A stretch of 64,000 nucleotides of DNA from Mimachlamys varia (GCA_947623455.1 OX392529.1:61151186-61215185); one strand, 5' to 3'. Counted from the first letter of the stretch, positions 35,401 to 47,924 are shown. Notes: generated by a model from the sequence alone, not told the origin. Numbers and translations: made by a program.

Positions 35401-38400
35401 TCACTGTTTGTGTTATAACCTTCACTGTTTGTGTCATAACCTTCACTGTTTGTGTCATAGCCTTCACTGTTTGTGTTATAACCTTCACTGTTTGTGTTAT
35501 AACCTTCACTGTTTGTGTTATAACCTTCACTGTTTGTGTTATAACCTTCACTGTTTGTGTTATAACCTTTACTGTTTGTGTTATAACCTTCACTGTTTGT
35601 GTCATAGCCTTCACTGTTTGTGTTATAACCTTCACTGTTTGTGTTATAACCTTCACTGTTTGTGTCATAACCTTCACTGTTTGTGTCATAGCCTTCATTG
35701 TTTGTGTCATAGCCTTCATTGTTTGTGTTATAGCCTTCACTGTTTGTGACATGGCCTTCACTGTTTGTGTCATAGCCTTCACTGTTGTGTTATAACCTTC
35801 ACTGTTTGTGTCATAGCCTTCACTGTTTGTGTCATAGCCTTCACTGTTTGTGTCATAGCCTTCACTGTTTGTGTCATAGCCTTCACTGTTTGTGTCATAG
35901 CCTTCACTGTTTGTGTCATAGCCTTCACTGTTTGTGTCATAGCCTTCACTGTTTGTGTCATAGCCTTCACTGTTTGTGTTATAGCCTTCACTGTTTGTGT
36001 CATAGCCTTCACTGTTTGTGTTATAACCTTCACTGTTTGTGTCATAGCCTTCACTGTTTGTGTCATAGCCTTCACTGTTTGTGTTATAGCCTTCACTGTT
36101 TGTGTCATAGCCTTCACTGTTTGTGTCATAACCTTCACTGTTTGTGTTATAGCCTTCACTGTTTGTGTCATAGCCTTCACTGTTTGTGTCATAGCCTTCA
36201 CTGTTTGTGTTATAACCTTCACTGTTTGTGTTATAGCCTTCACTGTTTGTGTCATAGCCTTCACTGTTTGTGTTATAACCTTCACTGTTTGTGTCATAAC
36301 CTTCACTGTTTGTGTCATAGCCTTCACTGTTTGTGTCATAGCCTTCACTGTTTGTGTTATAACCTTCGCTGTTTGTGTCATAGCCTTCACTGTTTGTGTC
36401 ATAGCCTTCACTGTTTGTGTTATAACCTTCACTGTTTGTGTCATAGCCTTCACTGTTTGTGTCATAGCCTTCACTGTTTGTGTTATAACCTTCACTGTTT
36501 GTGTCATAACCTTCACTGTTTGTGTCATAGCCTTCACTGTTTGTGTTATAACCTTCACTGTTTGTGTGATAACCTTCACTGTTTGTGTTATAACCTTCAC
36601 TGTTTGTGTCATAACCTTCACTGTTTGTGTCATAGCCTTCACTGTTTGTGTTATAACCTTCACTGTTTGTGTTATAACCTTCACTGTTTGTGTTATAACC
36701 TTCACTGTTTGTGTTATAACCTTCACTGTTTGTGTCATAGCCTTCACTGTTTGTGTCATAACCTTCACTGTTTGTGTCATAGCCTTCACTGTTTGTGTCA
36801 TAGCCTTCACTGTTTGTGTTATAACCTTCACTGTTTGTGTCATAGCCTTCACTGTTTGTGTCATAGCCTTCACTGTTTGTGTTATAACCTTCACTGTTTG
36901 TGTCATAACCTTCACTGTTTGTGTTATAGCCTTCACTGTTTGTGTCATAGCCTTCATTGTTTGTGTCATAGCCTTCACTGTTTGTGTCATAACCTTCACT
37001 GTTTGTGTTATAGCCTTCACTGTTTGTGACATAGCCTTCACTGTTTGTGTCATAGCCTTCACTGTTTGTGTCATAGCCTTCACTGTTTGTGTCATAGCCT
37101 TCACTGTTTGTGTCATAGCCTTCACTGTTTGTGTCATAGCCTTCACTGTTTGTGTCATAGCCTTCACTGTTTGTGTCATAGCCTTCACTGTTTGTGTCAT
37201 AGCCTTCACTGTTTGTGTCATAGCCATAACTGTTTGTGTTATAGCCTTCACTGTTTGTGACATAGCCTTCACTGTTTGTGACATAGCCTTCACTGTTTGT
37301 GTCATAGCCTTCACTGTTTGTGTTATAGCCTTCACTGTTTGTGTTATAGCCTTCACTGTTTGTGTCATAGCCTTCACTGTTTGTGTCATAACCTTCACTG
37401 TTGTGTTATAACCTTCACTGTTTGTGTCATAGCCTTCATTGTTTGTGTCATAGCCTTCACTGTTTGTGTCATAGCCTTCACTGTTTGTGTCATAGCCTTC
37501 ACTGTTTGTGTCATAGCCTTCACTGTTTGTGTCATAGCCTTCACTGTTTGTGTTATAGCCTTCACTGTTTGTGTTATAGCCTTCACTGTTTGTGTTATAG
37601 CCTTCACTGTTTGTGTCATAGCCTTCACTGTTTGTGTTATAGCCTTCACTGTTTGTGACATAGCCTTCACTGTTTGTGTCATAGCCTTCACTGTTTGTGT
37701 TATAACCTTCACTGTTTGTGTCATAGCCTTCACTGTTTGTGTCATAACCTTCACTGTTTGTGTTATAACCTTCACTGTTTGTGTTATAACCTTCACTGTT
37801 TGTGTCATAACCTTCACTGTTTGTGTCATAGCCTTCACTGTTTGTGTTATAACCTTCACTGTTTGTGTTATAACCTTCACTGTTTGTGTTATAACCTTCA
37901 CTGTTTGTGTTATAACCTTCACTGTTTGTGTCAAAGCCTTCACTGTTTGTGTCATAGCCTTCACTGTTTGTGTCATAGCCTTCACTGTTTGTGTTATAAC
38001 CTTCACTGTTTGTGTTATAACCTTCACTGTTTGTGTCATAGCCTTCACTGTTTGTGTTATAACCTTCACTGTTTGTGTTATAACCTTCACTGTTTGTGTC
38101 ATAGCCTTCACTGTTTGTGTCATAGCCTTCACTGTTTGTGTTATAACCTTCACTGTTTGTGTCATAACCTTCACTGTTTGTGTCATAGCCTTCACTGTTT
38201 GTGTTATAACCTTCACTGTTTGTGTTATAACCTTCACTGTTTGTGTTATAACCTTCAATGTTTGTGTCATAACCTTCACTGTTTGTGTCATAGCCTTCAC
38301 TGTTTGTGTCATAACCTTCACTGTTTGTGTTATAACCTTCACTGTTTGTGTTATAACCTTCACTGTTTGTGTTATAACCTTCACTGTTTGTGTCATAGCC

Positions 38401-41400
38401 TTCACTGTTTGTGTCATAACCTTCACTGTTTGTGTCATAGCCTTCACTGTTTGTGTCATAGCCTTCACTGTTTGTGTTATAACCTTCACTGTTTGTGTCA
38501 TAGCCTTCACTGTTTGTGTCATAGCCTTCACTGTTTGTGTTATAACCTTCACTGTTTGTGTCATAGCCTTCACTGTTTGTGTCATAGCCTTCACTGTTTG
38601 TGTCATAGCCTTCACTGTTTGTGTCATAACCTTCACTGTTTGTGTTATAGCCTTCACTGTTTGTGTCATAGCCTTCATTGTTTGTGTCATAGCCTTCACT
38701 GTTTGTGTCATAACCTTCACTGTTTGTGTCATAGCCTTCACTGTTTGTGACATAGCCTTCACTGTTTGTGTCATAGCCTTCACTGTTTGTGTCATAGCCT
38801 TCACTGTTTGTGTCATAGCCTTCACTGTTTGTGTCATAGCCTTCACTGTTTGTGTCATAGCCTTCACTGTTTGTGTCATAGCCTTCACTGTTTGTGTCAT
38901 AGCCTTCACTGTTTGTGTCATAGCCATAACTGTTTGTGTTATAGCCTTCACTGTTTGTGACATAGCCTTCACTGTTTGTGACATAGCCTTCACTGTTTGT
39001 GTCATAGCCTTCACTGTTTGTGTTATAGCCTTCACTGTTTGTGTTATAGCCTTCACTGTTTGTGTCATAGCCTTCACTGTTTGTGTCATAACCTTCACTG
39101 TTGTGTTATAACCTTCACTGTTTGTGTCATAGCCTTCATTGTTTGTGTCATAGCCTTCACTGTTTGTGTCATAGCCTTCACTGTTTGTGTCATAGCCTTC
39201 ACTGTTTGTGTCATAGCCTTCACTGTTTGTGTCATAGCCTTCACTGTTTGTGTTATAGCCTTCACTGTTTGTGTTATAGCCTTCACTGTTTGTGTTATAG
39301 CCTTCACTGTTTGTGTCATAGCCTTCACTGTTTGTGTTATAGCCTTCACTGTTTGTGACATAGCCTTCACTGTTTGTGTCATAGCCTTCACTGTTTGTGT
39401 TATAACCTTCACTGTTTGTGTCATAGCCTTCACTGTTTGTGTTATAACCTTCACTGTTTGTGTTATAACCTTCACTGTTTGTGTTATAACCTTCACTGTT
39501 TGTGTCATAACCTTCACTGTTTGTGTCATAGCCTTCACTGTTTGTGTTATAACCTTCACTGTTTGTGTTATAACCTTCACTGTTTGTGTTATAACCTTCA
39601 CTGTTTGTGTTATAAACTTCACTGTTTGTGTCATAGCCTTCACTGTTTGTGTCATAGCCTTCACTGTTTGTGTCATAGCCTTCACTGTTTGTGTCATAGC
39701 CTTCACTGTTTGTGTCATAGCCTTCACTGTTTGTGTCATAGCCTTCACTGTTTGTGTCATAGCCTTCACTGTTTGTGTCATAGCCTTCACTGTTTGTGAC
39801 ATAGCCTTCACTGTTTGTGACATAGCCTTCACTGTTTGTGTCATAGCTTTCACTGTTTGTGTCATAACCTTCACTGTTGTGTTATAACCTTCACTGTTTG
39901 TGTCATAGCCTTCATTGTTTGTGTCATAGCCTTCACTGTTTGTGTCATAGCCTTCACTGTTTGTGTCATAGCCTTCACTGTTTGTGTCATAGCCTTCACT
40001 GTTTGTGTCATAGCCTTCACTGTTTGTGTCATAGCCTTCACTGTTTGTGACATAGCCTTCACTGTTTGTGTCATAGCCTTCACTGTTTGTGTAATAACCT
40101 TCACTGTTTGTGTCATAGCCTTCACTGTTTGTGACATAGCCTTCACTGTTTGTGTCATAGCCTTCACTGTTTGTGTTATAACCTTCACTGTTTGTGTCAT
40201 AACCTTCACTGTTTGTGTCATAGCCTTCACTGTTTGTGTCATAGCCTTCACTGTTTGTGTCATAACCTTCACTGTTTGTGTCATAGCCTTCACTGTTTGT
40301 GTCATAGCCTTCACTGTTTGTGTCATAACCGTCACTGTTTGTGTCATAGCCTTCACTGTTTGTGTCATAGCCTTCACTGTTTGTGTCATAACCTTCACTG
40401 TTTGTGTCATAGCCTTCACTGTTTGTGTCATAGCCTTCACTGTTTGTGTTATAACCTTTACTGTTTTTGTTATAACCTTCACTGTTTGTGTCATAGCCTT
40501 CACTGTTTGTGTCATAGCCTTCACTGTTTGTGTCATAGCCTTCACTGTTTGTGTTATAGCCTTCACTGTTTGTGTTATAGCCTTCACTGTTTGTGTTATA
40601 GCCTTCACTGTTTGTGACATAGCCTTCACTGTTTGTGTCATAGCCTTCACTGTTTGTGTCATAGCCTTCACTGTTTGTGTTATAGCCTTCACTGTTTGTG
40701 TCATAGCCTTCACTGTTTGTGTCATAGCCTTCACTGTTTGTGTTATAACCTTCACTGTTTGTGTTATAACCTTTACTGTTTGTGTTATAACCTTCACTGT
40801 TTGTGTCATAGCCTTCACTGTTTGTGACATAGCCTTCACTGTTTGTGTCATAGCCTTCACTGTTTGTGTTATAACCTTCACTGTTTGTGTTATAACCTTC
40901 ACTGTTTGTGTCATAGCCTTCACTGTTTGTGTTATAGCCTTCACTGTTTGTGTCATAGCCTTCATTGTTTGTGTCATAGCCTTCACTGTTTGTGTCATAG
41001 CCTTCACTGTTTGTGTCATAGCCTTCACTGTTTGTGTCATAGCCTTCACTGTTTGTGTCATAGCCTTCACTGTTTGTGTCATAGCCTTCACTGTTTGTGT
41101 CATAGCCTTCACTGTTTGTGTCATAGCCTTCACTGTTTGTGTCATAGCCTTCACTGTTTGTGTCATAGCCTTCACTGTTTGTGACATAGCCTTCACTGTT
41201 TGTGTCATAGCCTTCACTGTTTGCGTCATAGCCTTCACTGTTTGTGTCATAGCCTTCACTGTTTGTGTCATAGCCTTCACTGTTTGTGTCATAGCCTTCA
41301 CTGTTTGTGTCATAGCCTTCACTGTTTGTGTCATAGCCTTCACTGTTTGTGTCATAGCCTTCACTGTTTGTGTCATAACCTTCACTGTTTGTGTCATAGC

Positions 41401-44103
41401 CTTCATTGATTGTGTCATAGCCTTCACTGTTTGTGTCATAGCCTTCACTGTTTGTGTCATAGCCTTCACTGTTTGTGTCATAGCCTTCACTGTTTGTGTC
41501 ATAGCCTTCACTGTTTGTGTCATAGCCTTCACTGTTTGTGTCATAGCCTTCGCTGTTTGTGTCATAGCCTTCACTGTTTGTGTCATAGCCTTCACTGTTT
41601 GTGTCATAGCCTTCACTGTTTGTGTCATAACCTTCACTGTTTGTGTCATAGCCTTCATTGATTGTGTCATAGCCTTCACTGTTTGTGTCATAGCCTTCAT
41701 TGATTGTGTCATAGCCTTCACTGTTTGTGTCATAGCCTTCACTGTTTGTGTCATAGCCTTCACTGTTTGTGTCATAGCCTTCACTGTTTGTGTCATAGCC
41801 TTCATTGATTGTGTCATAGCCTTCACTGTTTGTGTCATAGCCTTCACTGTTTGTGTCATAACCTTCACTGTTTGTGTCATAGCCTTCATTGATTGTGTCA
41901 TAGCCTTCACTGTTTGTGTCATAGCCTTCACTGTTTGTGTCATAGCCTTCACTGTTTGTGTTATAGCCTTCACTGTTTGTGTCATAGCCTTCATTGTTTG
42001 TGTTATAGCCTTCACTGTTTGTGTCATAGCCTTCACTGTTTGTGTTATAGCCTTCACTGTTTGTGTTATAGCCTTCACTGTTTGTGTTATAGCCTTCATT
42101 GTTTGTGTCATAGCCTTCACTGTTTGTGTCATAGCCTTCACTGTTTGTGTTATAGCCTTCACTGTTTGTGTTATAGCCTTCATTGTTTGTGTCATAGCCT
42201 TCACTGTTTGTGTCATAGCCTTCACTGTTTGTGTCATAGCCTTCATTGTTTGTGTCATAGCCTTCACTGTTTGTGTCATAGCCTTCACTGTTTGTGTTAT
42301 AGCCTTCACTGTTTGTGTCATAGCCTTCACTGTTTGTGTCATAGCCTTCACTGTTTGTGTTATAACCTTCACTGTTTGTGTTATAACCTTTACTGTTTGT
42401 GTTATAACCTTCACTGTTTGTGTCATAGCCTTCACTGTTTGTGACATAGCCTTCACTGTTTGTGTCATAGCCTTCACTGTTTGTGTTATAACCTTCACTG
42501 TTTGTGTCATAGCCTTCACTGTTTGTGTCATAACCTTCACTGTTTGTGTCATAGCCTTCACTGTTTGTGTCATAGCCTTCACTGTTTGTGATGCTATTTT
42601 CATCATGCTCTTTATTTGTACAGTACAAATAATTTTTCTTCAATCTTAATGTTAACAATGTCCAAGAGTGTAAATTTAAGAAAAAAAAGAAGATTTGAAA
42701 AAGAAAAAAATCCATGACACCTAGTGTTCCCAGGGGGTCACCATCCAAGTACTTACCAGTCTAATGTTAGGTACCGGTATACTCCTCTTACATTATACAC
42801 TTGTACATACAATCTTCAGTCTTTTGAGCAAAGTCTCTAGATCGGTTTCCAGATAAATGACCCCCCCCCCCCCCCGCCCCCTTTCACCCATCCAGATTCA
42901 TATAGAAACTTTTCCCTGTAAATTGTTTTGTTAAGGGGCTCCCCTTTTGTGTGTTCTTTTAAGTGTATAGTTTGCTTATTAGATTGAATACAGTAACCCT
43001 CTAGTCTTACAGTCCTAACTAAGTTTTGTTTATTTCTGGTTTGATGTCAGATTTGAGTTAAAGATGACCACCCTGGACTCTGATTGACAGCGGAGGTACT
43101 GTATTAAATCATAAACCCAGGTGTTTACTTGTTCTTTAGACAAACTCATTATTGTTTCAGTAATGACGTTTGACGTAGGAATCGAACCCCAGACCTCTAG
43201 CGTGCTAGACTTATGCTCCATTGAATGAGCTTAAAATAGATCCTGCCGAATTTAATCTGTTAAAATCAACTTAAATTTTGCGAGAGTGGCAGTTCAATTA
43301 AATACACATAAATAGAAAACCAGCTGTGCTATAAATTCGGAAAATAAATAAATTTTTTTGTAAATTGTATTCATAATGGTTTGACACAAAAACAGTTTGA
43401 GTTGTATCTCATTGTCTCAATGTAGGTGGAACCACATACAAATTCGAGCTAGGTAAGTTTGAATACTTAGCTTGAAGTGTGGCGGGGACTGACGGAGTAC
43501 GTGTACTTCGAATTTAATGGGGTCTTTGAGTTACACGAGTTTGCGATAATGAAGATGGATTGCATAAAGTAAAACCGCACTTACTCGAACCTGGTTTACT
43601 TGAATACCCCTCATTTGCCGAGACAGTCCTTTAGGTCCTGACCGTGTTTGTACATATTCAGCCAACCTCGGATTACTTGAATACCATGTGTTCCTCGAAC
43701 TATTGATCAGGTCCCCACGATTTCGAGTTAGTGGGGTTTTACTGTACGTATTATCAAAATGCACACAGAACCTACAGTTTCAGTAATATACTCGCACACC
43801 TTTGTTTCTTCCTCAGGTCTCACCTGTGTGGAGCTGAAGACCAGACACAGTCAGTTTTGGCGACACCAGAAAGACCTACCCCCTACCTACCTGTCCACCA
43901 TCGAGGCCATTTACTACTTTGTACGAGATTACCACGACGTTTTTCTGACCAGTGGCGATACGGAGTATGATGGCCGATACGATAACCTCCTCTTCCTTTT
44001 TACATTCATGTACAAGAAAATAAAAAATATGTACAACGGTGGTAAAAACTTGAAGGCCTATCAGCAACGAGTAGAGAAAGTAAAATCAGAAAACAAATCG
44101 TGA
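29239..44103 (+). CDS. DTWD1: DTWD1, tRNA-uridine aminocarboxypropyltransferase, complete coding sequence in four exons
   Basis: The coding sequence joins 29239-29403, 30441-30581, 31998-32457 and 43817-44103, about 350 residues, with all phases consistent. DTWD1 transfers the 3-amino-3-carboxypropyl group of S-adenosylmethionine to uridine 20 in the D loop of certain tRNAs (acp3U). The N terminus has a zinc-ribbon-like CPKCG...CYTC pair (residues 26-40), as in vertebrate DTWD1 (CLKCG...CYTC). Then come [35 protein letters not shown] and [12 protein letters not shown]. The family DxTW signature is in [12 protein letters not shown]. The end, [20 protein letters not shown], then [13 protein letters not shown], closely matches the vertebrate protein. 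Exon 3 adds a long acidic/serine linker (about residues 120-225) that makes the protein longer than human DTWD1 (304 aa). Intron 3 is 11.4 kb and mostly tandem repeat. Exon 3 is bounded by two minisatellites that include its splice sites. Confidence 0.95.
29404..30440 (+). other. DTWD1 intron 1 (within the coding part)
   Basis: AT-rich, GTACGA...TTTCAG. No mobile element recognised. Confidence 0.7.
30441..30581 (+). CDS. DTWD1: DTWD1 exon 2
   Basis: Acceptor ATGATTTCAG, 47 codons in phase 0 from [19 protein letters not shown] to IPDYPDRDR, donor AGG|GTAAGT. Confidence 0.93.
30582..31624 (+). other. DTWD1 intron 2 with tRNA-like fragments
   Basis: Three tRNA-like patches lie on the plus strand: near 31003-31075 (GCCTGGTGGTAATGTCCGGG, B-box-like GGTTCACACCC), near 31267-31300 (GGTCCAGGGTGCGACTCC), and 31508-31570 (see separate entry). 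No coding sequence. Confidence 0.55.
31508..31570 (+). repeat. tRNA-like SINE head, not a convincing tRNA gene
   Basis: TAGTTCCTTTGGTAGAGTGC (A-box-like), CTAATAA loop and CCAGGTTCGACTCCTGG (a good T arm). The anticodon arm is too long and poorly paired for a standard isoleucine tRNA. Confidence 0.5.
31625..31997 (+). repeat. 27-bp minisatellite, 14 copies, ending on the DTWD1 exon 3 acceptor
   Basis: The unit is GTGCTGACACATTATTGTGA plus GTTGTAG. Copies are almost identical (GTGGTGACA variants, one TTATTATGAG). The last unit's TTGTAG is the exon 3 acceptor, so each of the 14 copies carries the same TTATTGTGAGTTGTAG|GTG junction plus a CTGAC branch-point-like sequence. Read in the exon 3 frame, one added unit gives V-L-T-H-Y-C-E-L and then a stop. 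Confidence 0.95.
31998..32457 (+). CDS. DTWD1: DTWD1 exon 3, bounded on both sides by minisatellites
   Basis: Begins GTG GTA CTG CTG ([10 protein letters not shown]) directly after the last TTGTAG of the upstream 27-bp array. It ends CTC AGA G| at the first GTAAGC of the downstream 27-bp array. It encodes the acidic linker and the DSTW motif, ending in phase 1 to match exon 4. Confidence 0.92.
32458..33690 (+). repeat. 27-bp minisatellite, about 45 copies, starting on the DTWD1 exon 3 donor
   Basis: The unit is GTAAGCAAATAATGGGTGAT plus ATCAGAG, with variants GTAGGT, GTAAGT, GTAAGA and short forms such as GAGGGAAATAATGGG. The first GTAAGC is the exon 3 donor. Most units carry a fresh CAGAG|GTAAG or CAGAG|GTAGG junction. 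Divergence is higher than in the acceptor array. Confidence 0.95.
32485..32519 (+). promoter_or_regulatory. Alternative in-frame donor sites for DTWD1 exon 3
   Basis: Donor copies at 32485 (AGAG|GTAAGC) and 32512 (AGAG|GTAAGT) would extend exon 3 by exactly 9 or 18 codons (KQIMGDIRG once or twice) without a stop. The next codons, AAG TAA, end the frame at 32519. The third site is the closest to consensus. Confidence 0.5.
33691..34025 (+). other. DTWD1 intron 3 spacer between arrays
   Basis: Unique sequence of about 335 bp. No gene or repeat recognised. Confidence 0.5.
34026..42589. repeat. 8.6-kb 21-bp minisatellite, about 400 copies, in DTWD1 intron 3
   Basis: The unit is GTCATAGCCTTCACTGTTTG plus T; the main variants are GTTATAACC and GACATAGCC. 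Single 20-bp units (ACTGTTGTGTTATAACC) near 35782, 37398, 39098 and 39874 shift the register and mark higher-order copies. A rare CATAACTG unit recurs at 37219 and 38919, exactly 1700 bp apart, with matching neighbours. The unit has no stop in two frames per strand, so long repeat ORFs (up to 1217 codons) arise by chance. None has independent support as protein. Confidence 0.97.
42590..43566. other. DTWD1 intron 3, distal part; C tract and tRNA-like fragment
   Basis: A poly-C run near 42860-42880. A minus-strand tRNA-like patch at about 43160-43228 (GCTCATTCAATGGAGCATAA, B box GGGGTTCGATTCC) looks like a SINE head. No exon. Confidence 0.5.
43567..43744. mobile_element. TA-flanked MITE, second copy of the 780-960 family
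   Basis: The ends are AAGTAAAACCGCACTTACTC and GAGTTAGTGGGGTTTTACTG, with TA on both sides and the interior GGATTACTTGAATACCATGT shared with 780-960. It ends 72 bp before DTWD1 exon 4. Confidence 0.7.
43817..44103 (+). CDS. DTWD1: DTWD1 exon 4 and stop
   Basis: Acceptor TTTCTTCCTCAG. It completes Gly, then [20 protein letters not shown] through [18 protein letters not shown] to a lysine-rich end and TGA. Confidence 0.95.
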
Positions 44104-45667
44104 CAGCAGTAGTTTGTGTTATTTTTTGTAACAAATTCTTCTCTGTATGTATATATACACAGATAATTCAACTCCTGAAATTTCATAATGAGTTCCTTGG
44201 TGTAAAATTTCGCAATTTTCTGTTTTGAACTTATTCACATGCCATTGGTTAAATTCTGCAGATCATAAAATGATTGTGAAACGTGGATTATACAGCCACG
44301 ATATAGAATTTTTTTTCGCGAATTTCGATGCATTCGTGAATCTAGCGATATTAAAACCCTCACGAATGTTAGCAACTATACAGTACTGTAAACATACTTA
44401 CTTTGGTGCACTAAAATTTTAGTGTGTAACCAAAGACAGATCCGTGCATTGATGAACTAGTACTGGTGCTTACAATACAAAAGCAACATACAGAAACTTG
44501 CTAAAATAAGATTTAATACTGCCAAAATATGTACTTTTACAGTATTTCAGCCATTGATTTGGAAGGATTCAAGGGTGTATACTCTGTCCAGCTGTTAAGT
44601 TTAAAGAAAATTTGAAAGAAAACTCATGTTCCTGAAAGTATTACTATAATTTGAACTTGAACTCATAACATTGACATTGAAAAGTGTGAACCAGCTGATT
44701 GAGAAACAAATAGAGAAAGCTGTTATTCCTAGGATAACTAATACAATATATCTAATATCCCCTTGATAATGGTACATCATTTAGTGACCTTGATCTTAGG
44801 TTCAGCTTGACTAAAGTTGGAACTCTTTGGGGATTTGTCAGCTGTTTTATTTTGCATATAAAGGAACATAACTCCTTTACAATGGCTTGTAATGCCTAAG
44901 TTTGCACAACTACATGATATACCGGTCATTAATAAAATCTGCTTGTTAGTTAGTTTTCATGTTGTTTTGCTTCAAGGGCTTTTACCCCCTGAACCAAAGT
45001 ACTACTTGGCTAAACATATTATATGCCCGTCATTTGTCAAAGTGAAGACATAATGCAAAACTTTTTTTTTTTTTAAATAGAAGATATGAAAACTATTTGT
45101 CCAATTACAATGTCACAAAGACAACAGTATCCATCATCTTAATACGTTAAAACCTACACAGTTTGAAAGAAATTAGTTGAGATATCTTGACAAGATCTAG
45201 ATTGTGAAATATCTAAGGGGCAATAACTCTTCCAACTATAGTTGAATCAAACTGATGTTCAGGATTAAACACAGCTTCATGTCATGATGAATAAATGTAC
45301 AAAGCTTGAAAGAGATTGAAATTTGTGGGAGGAAATTTCCATAAAATATAAAGATTGTGAAATGTGTAAGGGGCAGTAACTCTTCTTAATACAGCCAAAT
45401 CAAACCAATGTTCAGGAAAAGTTTCATGTTGTGGCGAATAAATATACTGAGTTTGAAAGACATCAGTCGGAAACTGGGAGAAGATCTCCAAACAATTAAA
45501 AGTTTACAACAAATGGACAGACGGATGGAAAATCATCTAAAGTGTTGCATAAACGGAAAGGAATGTGTCAATATAGTGTGTAAGCTCCTGAAAAATTATC
45601 AGAAAACTGCCATTTCATGGAATGGATGGACAGGCTGACAAGGCCATCCCGTAAGATGTTGCATCAG
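44104..45667. other. DTWD1 3' UTR and intergenic DNA, no gene seen
   Basis: Contains degraded GGGGCAATAACTCTT-type repeats (45225, 45370). No clear polyadenylation signal close to the stop. Confidence 0.4.
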
Positions 45668-46059
45668 TTAAAGGCCCAATATACGTAACTTTCGGCAAAA
45701 CTTGAAGCGAAAATCAAGCCTAATAACTTACTATATTTATAGATTTAGTTAAGATTAACTGATATCAGCAGTATTCAAGATGAATTCTTTCGTGGTTACC
45801 GGTCCAGCAGCAGTTGAAACACGCTATTTGTAAACACGCGTCCATTTTGAACTGTCTTCTACCTCCGGTTTGTTGTTGAAGTGAGCCCCACCTGAATTTT
45901 TTTCAATTCTTTGGATTTTTCTGTCAAGAGTTTCTTGTTAGTTACCGCTCAGGTTTACTTCGTTTTAGGCTTATTTTTGCATAGTTATCAACTGGATTTT
46001 TTTCAGAATTTTTTAGAATCACGAAAATTTCCCTGAAGATACGCATATTGGGCCTTTAA
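45668..46059 (-). mobile_element. TTAA-flanked MITE, full copy (inverted)
   Basis: TTAAAGGCCCAATATACGTA to CGCATATTGGGCCTTTAA, with the family's internal blocks in reverse order relative to 25697. Confidence 0.8.
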
Positions 46060-46644
46060 CAGGCGTATAAAAAGGGTTGAAGTCTGAAGTAAAATGCCAG
46101 TGCACAATAACATAATTTATATAGATCATCCAAGTGAAGTTAATCATAATCTGCCCATTAGTTATGATGGAGTTTGGTGTTGAAAGGATAATATGCTCAT
46201 GTAACAAGAAAGTCAGGATGTTGGTTTCATTTAAGAATTTATTATATTGTGAAATCAATAATAATATGTATAACACCATAAAAAGATTTTGGACAGCAGA
46301 TGAATAGAATTCACAATATTTTCAACAAATACATAACATCAACTGTTCATATTTGCAATGATATATAAATATTATCAAAGTTAAAGAGCAAAAATCTGTA
46401 ATAAGTTCAAATAACAAGGTATTTCTACAACATTAGTTAATAGACATACAAATTATGTTATACTGTAAAGAATGATCATGTATCTCCACAGAGACCTGTA
46501 TATTGGCCCACTTCATGGCAAGGACTTCTAGTGATTTGTGGGTCAAGGTCATCATCACACGAAACAGATAAAATCTGTATACATTGGGTATAATATTCTG
46601 ATTAAATAGTAACCACAGTTGACATAAAAGTAATATGATTTCAT
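46060..46644. other. Non-coding, no gene seen
   Basis: AT-rich spacer. Confidence 0.4.
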
Positions 46645-47185
46645 TAAGAGTTCACCTCCATTAAGAGACCACCTCCATTGGAAGATCACCTCCATTAAAA
46701 GATCACTTTAATTAAAAGATCACCTCCATTGAAAGATCACTTTAATTAAAAGACCACCTCCATTAAAAGATCATCTCCATTAAGAGACCACCTCCATTAA
46801 AAGATCACCTCCATTAAAGATCACCTCCATTGAAAGATCACCTCCATTAAAAGATCACTTTGATTAAATGATCACCTCCATTGAAAGATCTCCTCCATTA
46901 AAAGATCATCTCCATTAAAGATTACCTCCATTAAGAGACCACCTCCATTACAAGATCACCTCCATTAAAGATCACCTCCATTGAAAGATCACCTCCGTTA
47001 AAAGATCACTTCCATTAAAAGATCACTTTAATTAAAAGATCATTCCATTGAAAGATCATCTCCATTAAGAGACCACCTCCATTAAAGATCACCTCCATTA
47101 AGAGATCACCTCCATTAAAAGATCATTCCCATTGAAAGATCACTTCTATTAAGAGACCACCTCCATTAAGAGACCACCTCCTCAA
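46645..47185. repeat. 17-bp minisatellite, about 30 copies
   Basis: The unit is GATCACCTCCATTAAAA, with variants GAGACCACCTCCATTAA and GATCACTTTAATTAAAA. Not attached to a recognised exon. Confidence 0.85.
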
Positions 47186-47389
47186 CATGACAAATATAAA
47201 TTCAATAATCGGGGTTTCAGTAAATATATATAATAATTATATAAGTTGAGTAGCTGGTTTATTAGTATTTAGGTAAAGTGTTACAACAACTATCAAACAA
47301 GCCACCTAAGTTTTGTTGTGCTAGTACCAATAACTGCATATCTGTATATTGTTGAAATTCTAGCCAATTTGACCCTTTTGAGTCCCTCC

Positions 47390-47835
47390 CCTCTGCACCA
47401 GAGGTGGGCTAGAGACTAAATTCTTTCAACATCAAACCGTCATCTACTGGTTATAATTCCAACCAAGTTCCAATTATCTCCAACTGAAAATTAACAAAAT
47501 ATATCCAAATATGTCATTTTCCTATATAAGCTATAGTAAACTTCACCCCCTCCCCAGTGGGGAACCTGAAATCTGGGGGGCCTGAAATTCACAATTTTGA
47601 TAAAGCGCCTTAAGACCTTTCTATTTAAGAAGAGTATTTGGATCTCCTAGCAGGTTATGACCATATAATTCACAATTATTGTGTAACTTTGTCCAGGGAA
47701 GGTTCCTGTCAAATTTCATTCAAAGCGGTTCAGGGGTTTTTGAGAAGAAGTTGAAAATGTAAATTGTTTACGGACACACGACGGACAATGATGGACAAAA
47801 GACGATTAGAAAAGGTCATTTGAGACTTCGTCACA
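47390..47835. repeat. Dispersed repeat related to the 56390-58290 element
   Basis: Has AGTGGGGAACCTGAAATCTG, GGGTTTTTGAGAAGAAGTTG and an ACACGACGGACAATGATGGA end leading to GTGACCTAAAAA. The 56390-58290 element ends in a similar order: GACGGACGACGG, then CTCACC and GGTTAGCTAAAAA. Confidence 0.5.
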
Positions 47836-47924
47836 GGTGACCTAAAAAGTAATAAAAAAACTTATTAATATGTATTGGATGCCAGAGTAAAAATTATAAG
47901 AACTTAAGGCTGTGTATTAAAAGC

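Noticed and set aside
33917..42748. Very long ORFs on both strands ([28 protein letters not shown] repeats; up to 1217 codons)
   Set aside because: They arise because a 21-bp unit without stops stays open in several frames at once. They lie in a DTWD1 intron, share no unique domain, and change frame at 20-bp units.
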